Shown: positions 15,594 to 25,947, numbered from the stretch's first letter. The stretch is 64,000 nucleotides of DNA from Rhizobacter terrae (GCF_003852895.1 NZ_QUSW01000008.1:186001-250000); one strand, 5' to 3'. The notes: a model not told the origin generated them from the letters alone. Program-made: numbers and translations.

Positions 15594-16733
15594 ATGCAAG
15601 TCAAGTTGAACGCGATCGTCGGCGCGGCGTTGATCACGCTGGGCACCACGGTGTACGCGCAAGAGGTCGTCAAGATCGGCCACGTGGGTCCCACCAGCGG
15701 CGGCATCGCTCACCTGGGCAAGGACAACGAGATGGGCGCCCGCATGGCCATCGACGAGCTCAACGCCAAGGGCGTGACCATCGGCGGCAAGAAGGTCAAG
15801 TTCGAGCTGCTGGCCGAAGACGATGCCGGCGATCCGAAGCAAGGCACGGCCGTCGCCCAGAAGCTGATGGACGCCAAGGTCAACGGCGTGATCGGTCACC
15901 TCAACAGCGGCACCTCCATCCCCGCCTCCAAGGTCTATTCCGACGCTGGCGTGCCGCAGATCTCCCCGTCTGCCACCAACCCCAAGTTCACCCGCAACGG
16001 CTACAAGACGACCTTCCGCGTCGTGGCTGACGACGTGCACCTGGGCGGCACGCTGGGCCGCTACGCCGTGAACGAACTCAAGGGCAAGTCGATCGCGGTG
16101 ATCGACGACCGCACGGCCTATGGCCAGGGCGTGGCCGAGGAATTCGAGAAGGCCGTGAAGGCCGCCGGCGGCTCCATCGCCGAGCGCCAGTTCACCACCG
16201 ACAAGGCCACGGACTTCACCGCCATCTTGACCGCCGTGAAGTCCAAGAAGCCTGACGTCGTGTTCTACGGCGGCATGGATGCAGTGGCCGGCCCGATGAT
16301 CCGCCAGATGAAGCAGCTGGGCATCAACGCCAAGTTCATGGGCGGCGACGGCATCTGCTCGAGCGAGCTGCCCAAGCTGGCCGCAGGCTCCATGGCCGAC
16401 GGCCAGGTGATCTGCGCCGAAGCAGGCGGCGTGGAAGGCAAGCAGAAGGTCGGCATGGACAAGTTCAAGGCCGACTTCAAGAAGAAGTTCAACGTGGACG
16501 TGCAGATCTATGCACCCTACGTGTATGACGCTGTGAACGTGATGGTGGCCGCCATGGTCAAGGCCGGCTCGGCCGATCCGAAGGTCTACCTGCCGGTACT
16601 GGCCAAGACCAAGGACTTCCACGGCGTGACCGGTGACATCACCTTCGACGAGAAGGGCGACATCAAGAACGGCGCTCTCACGCTCTTCACCTACAAGGGT
16701 GAGAAGCGCGAAGAGATGAAGGTCGTGCGCTGA
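15594..16733 (+). CDS. Branched-chain amino acid-type ABC transporter substrate-binding protein
   Basis: This 379-residue periplasmic binding protein has a signal peptide (MQVKLNAIVGAALITLGTTV, cut after YAQ) and a type I periplasmic-binding fold. VVKIGHVGPTSGGIAHLGKDNE and IGHLNSGTSIPASKVY are typical of LivK/LivJ-like proteins that bind Leu, Ile, Val or related amides. No permease or ATPase genes accompany it, so it must serve transporter parts encoded elsewhere or work with several. It is a stand-alone unit with its own strong ribosome binding site and a terminator 20 bp downstream. The ligand cannot be read from the sequence. Confidence 0.9.
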   Translation: MQVKLNAIVGAALITLGTTVYAQEVVKIGHVGPTSGGIAHLGKDNEMGARMAIDELNAKGVTIGGKKVKFELLAEDDAGDPKQGTAVAQKLMDAKVNGVIGHLNSGTSIPASKVYSDAGVPQISPSATNPKFTRNGYKTTFRVVADDVHLGGTLGRYAVNELKGKSIAVIDDRTAYGQGVAEEFEKAVKAAGGSIAERQFTTDKATDFTAILTAVKSKKPDVVFYGGMDAVAGPMIRQMKQLGINAKFMGGDGICSSELPKLAAGSMADGQVICAEAGGVEGKQKVGMDKFKADFKKKFNVDVQIYAPYVYDAVNVMVAAMVKAGSADPKVYLPVLAKTKDFHGVTGDITFDEKGDIKNGALTLFTYKGEKREEMKVVR

Positions 16734-16754
16734 TCTTCGGCTCTCGCTGAAACG

Positions 16755-16781
16755 AAACGCCCCGCGATGCGGGGCGTTTTT
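16755..16781 (+). terminator. Rho-independent terminator after LivK-type gene
   Basis: An 11-bp perfect stem, AAACGCCCCGC (16755-16765) and GCGGGGCGTTT (16769-16779), with a 3-nt loop GAT, is followed by more T. On the minus strand the stem is followed by TTTCG and could weakly stop the convergent mtfA transcript too; the mtfA stop codon begins at 16783, at the edge of the structure. Confidence 0.9.
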
Positions 16782-17554
16782 CATGGGGCTTGCCGGTAGT
16801 ACGACGCGAACAAGTCGTAGAGCGCCGGGTGATGTGCCTTGAAGTCATCGGGTGCCACGAAGAACACCTCCGAGGCGACAGCGAAGAACTCATCCACGCT
16901 TTGTGCGCCGTAGGGATCGAGCAGCGTCTCGTAGCCCGCATCCACGTCGTCGCAGAAGAGGTTGTACTCGTCGTCGATCACCGCCGCCCAGGCTTCTCGC
17001 GCCGCCACGTCCGGCAGCAAGGGAATGCCATCGGCCACGCCATCGCCCATGTCCAGCACATGCGCGAATTCATGGATGACCACGTTGTAGCCCCAGTCGG
17101 CCGACTCGCCGGCGATGGCCACGTCGTGCCACGACAGCATGATCGGGCCGCCTTCCATCGCCTCGCCGGCCAGCGTCTCGTCGTAGCTGTGGACGATGCC
17201 GTCCTCGTCCATCACCTCGCGCCGCGCGACGACTTCGTCGGGGTGCACAACGATGCCCACGAAGTTGGCGTAGTGCGACAGACCCAGCCGAAGGATGGGC
17301 AGGCAGGCCTGCGCCGCGATGGCGACGGCAATCTCGTCGGTGATCTCCAGGCCCTGTGCGCCGTGGAATTCCTTCTGCGCGAGGAACAGCGTCGCGAGCT
17401 TGCGCAGTTCCGCGAGATCGTCTTCGCTGCGGCGAGAGACGAAGGGAAAGCGCGCGAGCGTCAGCGCCCAGAGTTCGTCGGGGATGGCGCGGTGCGCGAG
17501 CGTGCGCTCGTCACGCATGCGGCGCAGGCCGTCGAAGAGGCGTCCGATGACCAT
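16781..17554 (-). CDS. mtfA: MtfA-type zinc metallopeptidase
   Basis: This 257-residue cytosolic protein belongs to the MtfA family (M90), which in Escherichia coli binds the repressor Mlc and has aminopeptidase activity. The zinc-binding motif HEXXH is present as HEFAH, followed by LDMGDGVADGIP. The acidic C-terminal part contains VDEFFAVASEVFF, which supplies the third zinc ligand region of the family. The start ATG overlaps the lpxH stop by 1 bp (TGATG), so it is translationally coupled to lpxH. Nothing shows whether the Mlc link holds in this organism. Confidence 0.85.
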   Translation of the reverse strand: MVIGRLFDGLRRMRDERTLAHRAIPDELWALTLARFPFVSRRSEDDLAELRKLATLFLAQKEFHGAQGLEITDEIAVAIAAQACLPILRLGLSHYANFVGIVVHPDEVVARREVMDEDGIVHSYDETLAGEAMEGGPIMLSWHDVAIAGESADWGYNVVIHEFAHVLDMGDGVADGIPLLPDVAAREAWAAVIDDEYNLFCDDVDAGYETLLDPYGAQSVDEFFAVASEVFFVAPDDFKAHHPALYDLFASYYRQAP

Positions 17555-18348
17555 CAGAGTGCAGTGGCAGGTGCGATGCGCGCGAGCCCGTCTGCCGACC
17601 AGCGCAGCACGTCGGCGCGTGGCGCCTTGGCGTCGTCCAGGTCCCAGTCGCTCAGCACGAGGCGGGTGAGCCCATGGCCCATGTCGTGCGATGCCGGCAG
17701 ATGCGTGTGGCCGTGCACGAAGTCCTGCGCACCCGCCGCCTGCATCCAACGCACGGTTTCATCGCGATCGAGGTCCACCCATTCCTCGCGGCGCTGCATG
17801 CGCTTGCGCTCCTCGCTTTGCGCACGCAGGCCCCGGGCGATCTCGCGGCGCCTGGACAAGGGCTGCGAGAGGAACTGGCGCTGCCATGGTTCGCCACGCA
17901 CCTCGGCCCGGAACTGCTGGTAGGCCGAGTCCGCCAGGCACAGCGCATCGCCATGCGAGATCAGCAAGCGCGAACCGAAGCCTGCCAGCACGGTGGGGTC
18001 GGCCAGGTGCATCACCCCGCAATGCGACAGCAGTTCATGTCCCACGAGGAAGTCGCGGTTGCCCGCCATGAAGCCGAGGAAGCGATGTGAACTCGCTTCG
18101 GCGAGCATCGCCGCGCACTGCGCCTCGAAGCCTTCATGGCGCGCGTCGTCGCCCACCCAGACCTCGAAGAGATCGCCCAGCATGAACACCGCATCGGCCT
18201 GCGTGCAGCGCAGGTGCGTGGCCAGAGCCTCGAAGGTGCGTGGTGTGTCCTCACCGAGGTGCAGGTCGCTCAGGAAGTCGATGCACCGCCACGACGCCGG
18301 CACCGCGAACTCGGCGAACGCGGGCAGGGGACGGGCGGGCTCGTTCAT
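17554..18348 (-). CDS. lpxH: UDP-2,3-diacylglucosamine diphosphatase LpxH
   Basis: This 264-residue metallophosphoesterase makes lipid X (2,3-diacylglucosamine 1-phosphate) in lipid A synthesis. Calcineurin-like motifs are in order: SDLHLGED (about 27-34), GDLFEVWVGDD (about 58-68), GNRD (about 95-98), ISHGDALC and GHTHLP. GDLFEVWVGDD separates LpxH from other phosphoesterases. It acts as a peripheral inner-membrane enzyme. It is 21 bp behind the ppiB stop and coupled to mtfA. Confidence 0.92.
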   Translation of the reverse strand: MNEPARPLPAFAEFAVPASWRCIDFLSDLHLGEDTPRTFEALATHLRCTQADAVFMLGDLFEVWVGDDARHEGFEAQCAAMLAEASSHRFLGFMAGNRDFLVGHELLSHCGVMHLADPTVLAGFGSRLLISHGDALCLADSAYQQFRAEVRGEPWQRQFLSQPLSRRREIARGLRAQSEERKRMQRREEWVDLDRDETVRWMQAAGAQDFVHGHTHLPASHDMGHGLTRLVLSDWDLDDAKAPRADVLRWSADGLARIAPATAL

Positions 18349-18369
18349 CAGTGGGAAAGTGCCGGCGGC

Positions 18370-18870
18370 TCAGCCGACGACCGTGGCCTTCTCGATGACC
18401 ACGTCTTCCAGCGGCACGTCGTCGTGGAAGCCCTTGCGGCCGGTCTTCACGCCTTCGATGGCGTCCACGATGTCCTGGCCGGACACGACCTTGCCGAACA
18501 CCGCATAGCCCCAGCCGCTGCCGCTCGGAGCCTTGAAGTTCAGGAAGTCGTTGTCCTTCACGTTGATGAAGAACTGCGCGGTGGCCGAGTGCGGGTCCGA
18601 GGTGCGGGCCATGGCAAGCGTGTACTTGTCGTTCTTCAGGCCGTTGCCGGCTTCGTTCTGGATGGGCGCGTCGGTGGGCTTTTGCTTCAGGCCCGGCTCG
18701 AAGCCGCCGCCCTGGACCATGAAGCCCTTGATGACGCGGTGGAACACCGTGCCGTCGTAGTGGCCCTTCTGGACGTAGGCGATGAAGTTCTTCGACGACT
18801 CCGGCGCGTTCTTCTCGTCGAGCTCGATGCGGATCGTGCCCTTGTTGGTTTGCAGGTCGACTTGGCTCAT
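18370..18870 (-). CDS. ppiB: Cytoplasmic peptidyl-prolyl isomerase (cyclophilin)
   Basis: This 166-residue cyclophilin isomerises proline peptide bonds. [14 protein letters not shown] carries the catalytic arginine, and [17 protein letters not shown] and [11 protein letters not shown] are conserved. No signal peptide is present, so it is the cytoplasmic PpiB type. The neighbouring gene encodes a similar protein with a signal peptide; the two are adjacent paralogues, 4 bp apart, and clearly arose by tandem duplication. Confidence 0.93.
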   Translation of the reverse strand: MSQVDLQTNKGTIRIELDEKNAPESSKNFIAYVQKGHYDGTVFHRVIKGFMVQGGGFEPGLKQKPTDAPIQNEAGNGLKNDKYTLAMARTSDPHSATAQFFINVKDNDFLNFKAPSGSGWGYAVFGKVVSGQDIVDAIEGVKTGRKGFHDDVPLEDVVIEKATVVG

Positions 18871-18874
18871 GTGA

Positions 18875-19453
18875 TTACTCCTGGACAGTGGCTTTCTTGA
18901 TGATGACCGGCGTGGCGGGCACGTCGCTGTAGGGGCCCACGTTGGTGGTCTGGACGTTGCGGATCTTGTCGACCACGTCCATGCCCGAGACGACCTTGCC
19001 GAAGACGGCATAGCCGTTGCCGTCGCGCGAATTGGCGGCGTTGAGGAAGTCGTTGTCCTTCACGTTGATGAAGAACTGCGAGGTGGCGGAATTCGGATCG
19101 TTGGTGCGTGCCATCGCCACCGTGCCGCGCTCGTTGTTCAAGCCGTTGCGCGCTTCCAGCGGAATCGGGGCGCGGGTGGGCTTTTCCTTCAGGTCGGGCG
19201 TCATGCCGCCGCCCTGGATCATGAAGTTGGAGATGACGCGGTGGAACACCGTGCCGTTGTAGTGGCCGGCCTTCACGTACTTCACGAAGTTGTCGACCGA
19301 CTTGGGCGCCTTCGCGGCATCGAGTTCGATCACGATGTCGCCCAGGCTGGTGTCCAGCTTGACCTTCTGGGCGAGCGCCAGCGGCGTGGCGCCCATGAGG
19401 ATGGCGACGGCCGCGGCGGCGGGCAGGCACGAACGCAGGAATGCAGGGGCCAT
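18875..19453 (-). CDS. ppiA: Periplasmic peptidyl-prolyl isomerase (cyclophilin)
   Basis: This 192-residue cyclophilin has a Sec signal peptide ([15 protein letters not shown] core) and the same catalytic blocks as its neighbour ([31 protein letters not shown]), so it folds proline-containing proteins in the periplasm. I chose the ATG at 19453 because it puts the hydrophobic core at the right distance and AAGGAG lies upstream; an ATG at 19504 would overlap the TPR gene by 4 bp and add 17 polar residues, and it cannot be excluded. Confidence 0.92.
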   Translation of the reverse strand: MAPAFLRSCLPAAAAVAILMGATPLALAQKVKLDTSLGDIVIELDAAKAPKSVDNFVKYVKAGHYNGTVFHRVISNFMIQGGGMTPDLKEKPTRAPIPLEARNGLNNERGTVAMARTNDPNSATSQFFINVKDNDFLNAANSRDGNGYAVFGKVVSGMDVVDKIRNVQTTNVGPYSDVPATPVIIKKATVQE

Positions 19454-19500
19454 GGTGTTCTTCAACTCCTTGTCATGGATGTTGTGGAAATGGGATCGGG

Positions 19501-20040
19501 TCACTTGCCCGGCGTGGCGGCCGGGGCCGGCTTCACCAGCTCGCGGATGAGCGAGAGCTTGGCCGGGATGACGGTGTTGGACGGGTCGAGTTTCTGCGCA
19601 CGCAGGTAGGACGCGCGTGCGAGCTGGGTGTACACGTCGCCCAGGTTCAGGTGGGCGACGGCGTAGTCGGGCTTGGCGCGGATGGCGGCATCCAGCGAGG
19701 CGCGGGCCCGTTCGTAGTCGCCTTGCGCCGCGTAGATCACGGCCAGGTTGTTGTAGGGCTCGGGAATGTCCGGATAGTCGACGGTGAGCTGCGCAAAAAT
19801 GGACGCCGCTTCGTCGCGCCGCTGCGACTCCGACAGCAGCACGCCTTTCTGGAAACGCCAGGCCGGATCGCGCGGCTTGGCGGCGATCAGCGCGTCGAGC
19901 TTGGCGAAGGCTTCCTTGGCCTGGCCTGCGGCGAACAGGCGGTTGATCTCGCTGGCATCGTCAGCCGCCTGTGCGTTCAGCGACAAGGCGGCAAGACACA
20001 CGGCAACAAGGCCGAAGAGGCGATGGATGGGTGAGGGCAT
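19501..20040 (-). CDS. Exported TPR-repeat protein
   Basis: This 179-residue protein has a signal peptide ([18 protein letters not shown]) and about three tetratricopeptide repeats (about 35-150, with [26 protein letters not shown] as the clearest unit). Such proteins hold partner proteins, here in the periplasm. It is the first gene of the leftward run with ppiA, ppiB, lpxH and mtfA, so it may act with the periplasmic cyclophilin in outer-membrane protein folding; this is inference from context only. Confidence 0.85.
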   Translation of the reverse strand: MPSPIHRLFGLVAVCLAALSLNAQAADDASEINRLFAAGQAKEAFAKLDALIAAKPRDPAWRFQKGVLLSESQRRDEAASIFAQLTVDYPDIPEPYNNLAVIYAAQGDYERARASLDAAIRAKPDYAVAHLNLGDVYTQLARASYLRAQKLDPSNTVIPAKLSLIRELVKPAPAATPGK

Positions 20041-20091
20041 GGGCTGGGATTGGCCGCGAACCTAGGGCCTTCCGCGTTCAGGCGGCCCCGC

Positions 20092-20097
20092 TATACT
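20092..20097 (+). promoter_or_regulatory. Candidate -10 element of cysS
   Basis: TATACT (5 of 6 to the sigma-70 consensus) lies 87 bp before the cysS start. The -35 region about 17 bp upstream is a poor match (TTCCGC). The intergenic region is shared with the divergent TPR gene. Confidence 0.45.
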
Positions 20098-20183
20098 GAA
20101 TCGATTGTAGAGCAGGCACCCTCGACCTCCTCGTGTGCTTGCCCAGCGCGACACAAGGGAAAACCGAAGGGGCCGACCAAGCG

Positions 20184-21560
20184 ATGACCCTGCGCATTTT
20201 CAACTCGCTGTCCAAGCAGACAGAAGACTTCACGCCCATCGAGCCCAACCACGTGCGCATGTACGTGTGCGGCATGACCATCTATGACTACTGCCACGTG
20301 GGGCATGCGCGCTTCATGATGGCCTTCGACGTGGCATACCGCTGGCTCAAGACGCTGGGCTACCGCGTCACCTACGTGCGCAACATCACCGACATCGACG
20401 ACAAGATCATCAAGCGCGCGCTGGAGCGGAACATCCCCATCCGCCAGCTCACCGACGAGATGACCAAGATCATGCACGAGGACGTGGCGGCGCTGGGCAT
20501 CTCGCCGCCCGACCACGAGCCGCGCGCCACGCAATACGTGCCGCAGATGCTGGACATGATCGGCAAGCTCGAGCGCAAGGGCCTGGCCTATCGCGCGCCC
20601 AATGGCGACGTGAACTATTCGGTTCGCAAGTTCGAAGGCTACGGAAAACTGTCCGGCAAGTCGCTCGACCAACTGCGCGCCGGCGAACGGGTGGCCGTGC
20701 TCGACGGCAAGGAAGACCCGCTGGATTTCGTGCTGTGGAAGAGCGCGAAGGAATCCGAACCCGACGACGCGAAGTGGGACAGCGCCTACGGCAAGGGCCG
20801 TCCCGGCTGGCACATCGAATGCTCTGCGATGAGTTGCGCCATCCTCGGCGAAACCTTCGACATCCACGGCGGCGGCTTGGACCTTCAGTTCCCTCACCAC
20901 GAGAACGAGATCGCGCAAAGCGAGGGCGCGACGGGCAAGCCGTTCGTGAAGTACTGGCTGCACAACGGCTTCCTCAACGTCGACAACGAGAAGATGTCCA
21001 AGTCGCTGGGCAACTTCTTCACCATCCGCGACGTGCTCAAGCGCTACGACGGAGAGACGATGCGTTTCTTCATGCTGCGCACGCACTACCGCAGCCCGTT
21101 CAACTTCAGCGACGCCAACCTCGATGACGCGCGCGCCGCGTTGCGCCGCCTGTACACCGCGCTCGACGCGGTGGACGTGAAGGACGCGGCCGTGGACTGG
21201 CAGCAGCCGCAGGCCGCGAAGTTCCGCGAGGCCATGAACGACGACTTCAACACGCCGGTGGCGGTGTCGGTGCTGTTCGACTTGGCCGGCGAAGTGAACC
21301 GCACGCGTTCGGTCGAGGTTGCTTCCCTGCTGAAGGGACTGGCCGCCACGCTGGGCATTCTTCAGCAGTCACCGCGCGCCTTCCTGCAAGGCGGCAGTGG
21401 CGGTGCCGATGAAGCGCGCATCGCGCAGCTCATTGCCGACCGCGCGGCGGCCAAGGCCGCGAAGGACTTCGCACGGGCTGACCAGATCCGCAAGGACCTG
21501 CTGGCCGAAGGCATCGAGCTCAAAGACTCGGCGCAGGGCACGACCTGGGTGAAGGCCTGA
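20184..21560 (+). CDS. cysS: Cysteinyl-tRNA synthetase
   Basis: This 458-residue class I synthetase attaches cysteine to tRNA-Cys. It has the HIGH-type motif HVGHAR, the KMSKS loop ([12 protein letters not shown]), and the zinc site that recognises cysteine ([27 protein letters not shown]). Length fits the family. I chose the ATG at 20184 since [16 protein letters not shown] is the usual N-terminus. It is followed 7 bp later by the DNA glycosylase, and by accA, tilS and lysC, an order shared by many Comamonadaceae. Confidence 0.96.
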   Translation: MTLRIFNSLSKQTEDFTPIEPNHVRMYVCGMTIYDYCHVGHARFMMAFDVAYRWLKTLGYRVTYVRNITDIDDKIIKRALERNIPIRQLTDEMTKIMHEDVAALGISPPDHEPRATQYVPQMLDMIGKLERKGLAYRAPNGDVNYSVRKFEGYGKLSGKSLDQLRAGERVAVLDGKEDPLDFVLWKSAKESEPDDAKWDSAYGKGRPGWHIECSAMSCAILGETFDIHGGGLDLQFPHHENEIAQSEGATGKPFVKYWLHNGFLNVDNEKMSKSLGNFFTIRDVLKRYDGETMRFFMLRTHYRSPFNFSDANLDDARAALRRLYTALDAVDVKDAAVDWQQPQAAKFREAMNDDFNTPVAVSVLFDLAGEVNRTRSVEVASLLKGLAATLGILQQSPRAFLQGGSGGADEARIAQLIADRAAAKAAKDFARADQIRKDLLAEGIELKDSAQGTTWVKA

Positions 21561-21567
21561 TCCGTCG

Positions 21568-22227
21568 ATGAGTGCTTCCCGCATCAACGGCGTCGAAGTC
21601 ACGCCTGCGTACTGGGACGATGCCTGCAAGCATCTGGCCAAGCGCGACCGCGTCATGCGCAAGCTCATCCCGCAGCTGGGCGAAGGCCGCCTGCAAAGCC
21701 GCGGCGATGCCTTCACCACGCTGGCGCGCTCCATCGTGGGGCAGCAGATCTCGGTGAAGGCCGCGCAATCGGTCTGGGATCGCTTCGCGACGCTGACGCC
21801 GGGCGAGCCCACGCGCATCCACCCGTCGTCGGTGCTCGCACTGGACACCACGTCCATGCGCGAGGCCGGACTCTCGGCACGCAAGGTCGAATACCTGACC
21901 GACCTGGCGGCGCACTTCGAATCCGGCGAGGTGCACGTGCAGCAGTGGCAGGAGATGGACGACGAAGCCATCATCGAGGAACTGGTCGCCATCCGCGGCA
22001 TCGGCCGCTGGACGGCCGAGATGTTCCTCATCTTCCACCTGATGCGCCCCAACGTGCTGCCGCTGGATGACCTCGGCCTCATCAAGGGCATCAGCGTGAA
22101 CTATTTCAGCGGCGAACCCGTGTCCCGCGCCGAGGCACGCGAGGTGGGGGACGCCTGGGCGCCGTTCCGTTCCGTCGCCACCTGGTACATCTGGCGGAGC
22201 CTGGACCCGTTGCCGGTAGACTATTGA
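21568..22227 (+). CDS. DNA-3-methyladenine glycosylase (AlkA-like, HhH-GPD)
   Basis: This 219-residue base-excision repair enzyme removes alkylated purines. The helix-hairpin-helix is [18 protein letters not shown], followed by the catalytic aspartate region [12 protein letters not shown]. It lacks the N-terminal domain of E. coli AlkA (282 residues) and is thus of the short AlkA/Mag type. It sits between cysS and accA with gaps of 7 and 31 bp, so it shares transcription with housekeeping genes rather than an Ada regulon. Confidence 0.9.
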   Translation: MSASRINGVEVTPAYWDDACKHLAKRDRVMRKLIPQLGEGRLQSRGDAFTTLARSIVGQQISVKAAQSVWDRFATLTPGEPTRIHPSSVLALDTTSMREAGLSARKVEYLTDLAAHFESGEVHVQQWQEMDDEAIIEELVAIRGIGRWTAEMFLIFHLMRPNVLPLDDLGLIKGISVNYFSGEPVSRAEAREVGDAWAPFRSVATWYIWRSLDPLPVDY

Positions 22228-22258
22228 GTTGCCTCGTTGGGCAAGCAAGGAAGAATCG

Positions 22259-23230
22259 ATGAGCAAACGCCATTTCCTTGAATTCGAGACGCCGGTGGCG
22301 GAACTCGAAACCAAGATCGAAGAGTTGCGTTATGTGCAGAGCGAATCGGCCGTCGACATCTCCGAAGAGATCGACCGCCTGAGCAAGAAGAGCCTGCAAC
22401 TCACCAAGGACATCTACTCCAGCCTCTCGCCGTGGCAGGTCACGCTGATCGCCCGGCACCCGCAGCGTCCCTACACGCTGGACTACGTCAGTGAAATCTT
22501 CACCGACTTCCAGGAGCTGCACGGCGACCGCCATTTCGCGGACGACCAGTCCATCGTCGGCGGCCTCGCGCGCTTCAACGGCCAGGCCTGCATGGTCATC
22601 GGCCACCAGAAGGGGCGTGACACCAAGGAGCGTGCGGCACGCAACTTCGGCATGTCGCGGCCCGAGGGCTACCGCAAGGCGCTGCGCCTGATGAAGCTGG
22701 CCGAGAAGTTCGGTATGCCGGTGTTCACCTTCGTGGACACGCCGGGAGCGTACCCGGGCATCGGCGCTGAAGAGCGCGGGCAGTCCGAGGCCATCGGCCG
22801 CAACATCTACGAGATGGCGCAACTGGAAGTGCCCATCATCACGACCATCATCGGCGAAGGCGGCTCCGGCGGCGCGCTGGCCATCAGCGTGGCCGACCAG
22901 ACGCTGATGCTGCAGTACGCGATCTATTCAGTGATCTCGCCCGAAGGTTGCGCGTCCATCCTCTGGAAGACCTCGGCTCGTGCCTCTGACGCGGCCGAAG
23001 CGCTCGGCATCACCGCACATCGCCTGAAGGCACTGCAGCTCGTGGACAAGATCGTCAACGAGCCGGTGGGCGGCGCCCACCGCGACATCAAGCAGATGTC
23101 GGCCTACCTCAAGCGCGCGCTGAACGACGCGCTGCGCCAGGTGAGCGACCTCAAGCCCAAGGAACTGCTGCAGCGCCGCTACGAGCGCCTGCAGTCCTAC
23201 GGCCGCTTCAACGACACCACCGAACACTGA
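22259..23230 (+). CDS. accA: Acetyl-CoA carboxylase carboxyltransferase alpha subunit
   Basis: This 323-residue protein forms, with AccD, the carboxyltransferase that moves the carboxyl group from biotin to acetyl-CoA at the start of fatty acid synthesis. The crotonase-like core contains [20 protein letters not shown] and [12 protein letters not shown], which form the acyl-CoA and carboxybiotin site. Length is typical (about 320). AAGGAAG lies ahead of the ATG at 22259. Its stop overlaps the tilS start by 1 bp (TGATG). Confidence 0.96.
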   Translation: MSKRHFLEFETPVAELETKIEELRYVQSESAVDISEEIDRLSKKSLQLTKDIYSSLSPWQVTLIARHPQRPYTLDYVSEIFTDFQELHGDRHFADDQSIVGGLARFNGQACMVIGHQKGRDTKERAARNFGMSRPEGYRKALRLMKLAEKFGMPVFTFVDTPGAYPGIGAEERGQSEAIGRNIYEMAQLEVPIITTIIGEGGSGGALAISVADQTLMLQYAIYSVISPEGCASILWKTSARASDAAEALGITAHRLKALQLVDKIVNEPVGGAHRDIKQMSAYLKRALNDALRQVSDLKPKELLQRRYERLQSYGRFNDTTEH

Positions 23231-24531
23231 TGAAGCCGCGTGTCGCGGTCGCCTACAGCGGCGGCCGCGATTCGACTGCGCTGCTGCATGCGACGCTCAT
23301 GGCGTCGGCAGAGCAGGGCGTGGAGGTGGTGGCGCTTCATGTGCACCATGGGTTGAGCGCGCATGCGGATGCGTGGCTCGCGCATTGCCAGGCGCAGTGC
23401 GCGAAGTGGGCACGACGTGGGCTGCCCATCGCCTTTGCGGCCGAGCGGCTGATGTACAAGCCCGGCAAAGGTGAAAGCATCGAGGCGTGGGCGCGCCAGG
23501 CGAGGTATCGCGCGTTGCGCGGCATGGCATTGGCCCACGAGGCATCGCTGGTGCTGCTGGCCCACCATCGTCGCGACCAGGCGGAGACCTTCGTGCTCCA
23601 GGCCTTGCGCGGCGCCGGCATGGCCGGGCTGTCGGGCATGCCGCGCGAGGTCGAGCGCGACGGCATCACCTGGGTGCGGCCCTGGCTGGATGTGTCTCGG
23701 GAGGAGGTGCAGGCCTACGTGAAGCGCCATCGGCTCAAGCACATCGACGACGACAGCAACACGGACACACGCTTTGCCCGCAACCGGCTTCGGCATGAGG
23801 TGTGGCCGGCGCTCGTGGGCGCATTCCCGCAGGCTGAAGCGTCCTTGTCCAGCGCCGCGGACTGGGCCCAGGAAGCGCAGGTCTGCCTGGCGGAGCTGGC
23901 TGCCATGGACTTGCAGGCGGTCCGGGCCGGCAAGGGGCTGAGCGTCTTGTCGCTGCTGGCACTGTCCGATGCACGCCGCAGCAACGTCCTTCGTGCGTGG
24001 CTGAAGGCGGTGACCGGCCGGGTTGCCAGCGCGGCGCTGGTCTCGCGCCTGATCGATGAACTGCCGGCGGGGGCCAGCGCATCCTGGCCGATCGACGATG
24101 GAACCCTGCGCAAATACCGTGGCGTGTTGTCGCACGCGACTGCATCGCCAGTGAAAGCTTCGCCTGGACAGCGAGAGCAGAAGCTGTCGATCAAGCGCGC
24201 CGGCGTGCACAAGCTGCCCGGCTGGCATGGCCATCTCGTCGTCGAGCGGGTGAGGGAAGGCGGCGTGCCGTTGGCCTGGCTCGCTCATGCAGAGCTTCGC
24301 GAGCGTGAGGGCGGCGAGCAGTTCCAGGCCGGCTTCAACCGTCCGCCGCGCAGCCTGAAGAAGCAGTTCCAGGCCGCTGGCGTGCCGCAGTGGGAGAGGG
24401 CCGGCCCCTTGGTCTACAGCGGCGGCCAACTCGTCTTCGTGCCCGGACTCGGCCTGGATGCGCGGGTGATCGGCCTGCCCGGCCAGCCCCAGGTGACCTT
24501 GCGCTGGGAGGCAGGCTACACCCCGGCCTGA
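23230..24531 (+). CDS. tilS: tRNA(Ile)-lysidine synthetase
   Basis: This 433-residue enzyme converts cytidine 34 of tRNA-Ile(CAU) to lysidine, so that it reads AUA. The ATP-binding P-loop is [13 protein letters not shown] (SGGxDS) near residue 10, and the catalytic N-domain extends to about 210 with [16 protein letters not shown]. The rest matches the TilS middle and C-terminal domains in size but is less conserved. It overlaps accA by 1 bp. Confidence 0.93.
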   Translation: MKPRVAVAYSGGRDSTALLHATLMASAEQGVEVVALHVHHGLSAHADAWLAHCQAQCAKWARRGLPIAFAAERLMYKPGKGESIEAWARQARYRALRGMALAHEASLVLLAHHRRDQAETFVLQALRGAGMAGLSGMPREVERDGITWVRPWLDVSREEVQAYVKRHRLKHIDDDSNTDTRFARNRLRHEVWPALVGAFPQAEASLSSAADWAQEAQVCLAELAAMDLQAVRAGKGLSVLSLLALSDARRSNVLRAWLKAVTGRVASAALVSRLIDELPAGASASWPIDDGTLRKYRGVLSHATASPVKASPGQREQKLSIKRAGVHKLPGWHGHLVVERVREGGVPLAWLAHAELREREGGEQFQAGFNRPPRSLKKQFQAAGVPQWERAGPLVYSGGQLVFVPGLGLDARVIGLPGQPQVTLRWEAGYTPA

Positions 24532-24574
24532 GCGGAACCGGAAGTTCCCTCCGGGTTACACCTCATCGGCCGGC

Positions 24575-24580
24575 TAAAAT
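24575..24580 (+). promoter_or_regulatory. Candidate -10 element of lysC
   Basis: TAAAAT (5 of 6 to consensus) lies 59 bp before the lysC start, in the 107-bp gap after tilS. No good -35 is visible at 16-18 bp. Confidence 0.4.
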
Positions 24581-24638
24581 GCTGGGTTCACGACCGCGGC
24601 GTGAAACGTTTCGCCTTCTTCCGCGAACTCCAACCAGC

Positions 24639-25907
24639 ATGGCACTCATCGTTCACAAATACGGCGGCACCTCCATGGGGTCGACCGAGCGCATCCGCAA
24701 CGTCGCCAAGCGCGTGGCCAAATGGGCACGCGCCGGGCATCAGATGGTGGTCGTCCCGTCGGCCATGAGCGGCGAGACCAATCGCCTGCTCGGTCTGGCC
24801 AAAGAGCTGTCGCCGGCTGCCACCACCCCCGAGCTGCAACGCGAGCTCGACATGATCGCCTCCACCGGCGAGCAGGTGTCGGTGGGCCTCCTGGCCATCG
24901 CGCTGCAGGCCGAAGGCATGCAGGCGGTGAGCTACACCGGCTGGCAGGTGCCCATCCTCACCGACGACAGCTACACCAAGGCGCGCATCCAGAGCATCGA
25001 TGACAAGCGCGTGCGCGCCGATCTGGAAGCAGGCAAGGTGGTGATCATCACCGGCTTCCAGGGCATCGACGACAACGGCCACATCACCACGCTGGGACGC
25101 GGCGGCTCCGACACCTCGGCGGTGGCGGTGGCGGCGGCGATGAAGGCCGACGAGTGCCTCATCTACACCGACGTCGACGGCGTCTACACCACCGACCCGC
25201 GCATCGTGGCCGAGGCGCGCCGCCTGCACACCATCAGCTTCGAAGAGATGCTGGAAATGGCGAGCCTGGGCTCCAAGGTGCTGCAGATCCGCTCGGTGGA
25301 ATTCGCGGGCAAGTACCGCGTGCCGCTGCGCGTGCTGTCCAGCTTCACGCCCTGGGACATCGACATCAACGAGGAAGCCAAGTCGGGCACCCTGATCACT
25401 TTTGAGGAAGACGAGAAAATGGAACAAGCCGTTGTGTCGGGCATTGCCTTCAACCGCGACGAAGCCAAGGTGAGCCTGCTGGGCGTGCCCGACAAGCCGG
25501 GCATCGCGTACCAGATCCTCGGGCCGGTGGCCGACGCGAACATCGACGTCGACGTGATCATCCAGAACGTGGGCCACGACGGCAAGACCGACTTCTCATT
25601 CACGGTTCACCGCAACGACTTCCAGCGCACGCTCGACCTGCTCAAGAGCGAAGTGCTGCCCAAGGCCGGCGGCGCGACGATTTCCGGCGACGCGAAGATC
25701 TGCAAGGTCAGCATCGTGGGCATCGGCATGCGCTCGCACGTGGGCGTGGCCAGCAAGATGTTCTCGGCGCTGAGCGACGAGGGCATCAACATCCAGATGA
25801 TCACCACGAGCGAGATCAAGACCAGCGTGGTCATCGACGAGAAGTACATGGAGCTCGCGGTACGCGCGCTGCACAAGGCTTTCGATCTCGATCAGCCTGC
25901 CGCGTGA
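24639..25907 (+). CDS. lysC: Aspartate kinase
   Basis: This 422-residue enzyme phosphorylates aspartate, the first step to lysine, threonine and methionine. KYGGTSMGS (N-terminus), GRGGSDTSAVAVA and YTDVDGVYTTDPR are the kinase motifs. Two ACT domains (about 265-340 and 345-420; LLGVPDKPGIA and IVGIGMRSHVGVASKMF) bind the feedback inhibitors. Length and the paired ACT domains are those of monofunctional class II-like aspartokinases. An internal ATG before EQAVVSGIAFNRDEA could start a separate regulatory subunit, as in Bacillus, but no good ribosome binding site is seen. Confidence 0.96.
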   Translation: MALIVHKYGGTSMGSTERIRNVAKRVAKWARAGHQMVVVPSAMSGETNRLLGLAKELSPAATTPELQRELDMIASTGEQVSVGLLAIALQAEGMQAVSYTGWQVPILTDDSYTKARIQSIDDKRVRADLEAGKVVIITGFQGIDDNGHITTLGRGGSDTSAVAVAAAMKADECLIYTDVDGVYTTDPRIVAEARRLHTISFEEMLEMASLGSKVLQIRSVEFAGKYRVPLRVLSSFTPWDIDINEEAKSGTLITFEEDEKMEQAVVSGIAFNRDEAKVSLLGVPDKPGIAYQILGPVADANIDVDVIIQNVGHDGKTDFSFTVHRNDFQRTLDLLKSEVLPKAGGATISGDAKICKVSIVGIGMRSHVGVASKMFSALSDEGINIQMITTSEIKTSVVIDEKYMELAVRALHKAFDLDQPAA

Positions 25908-25915
25908 AAAGTAGG

Positions 25916-25938
25916 GCGCATTCGAGGTTAGAATGCGC
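25916..25938 (+). promoter_or_regulatory. Hairpin overlapping the tRNA-Ser -10 element
   Basis: GCGCATTC (25916-25923) and GAATGCGC (25931-25938) form a perfect 8-bp inverted repeat with a 7-nt spacer, and TAGAAT (25929-25934), a good -10, lies inside it. It could mark the end of lysC transcription or an operator; no T-run follows, so a simple terminator is unlikely. Confidence 0.45.
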
Positions 25939-25947
25939 GCTGGCGTT

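Noticed and set aside
24639-25907. Separate regulatory subunit of aspartate kinase starting at an internal ATG.
   Set aside because: No ribosome binding site is visible before the internal ATG.
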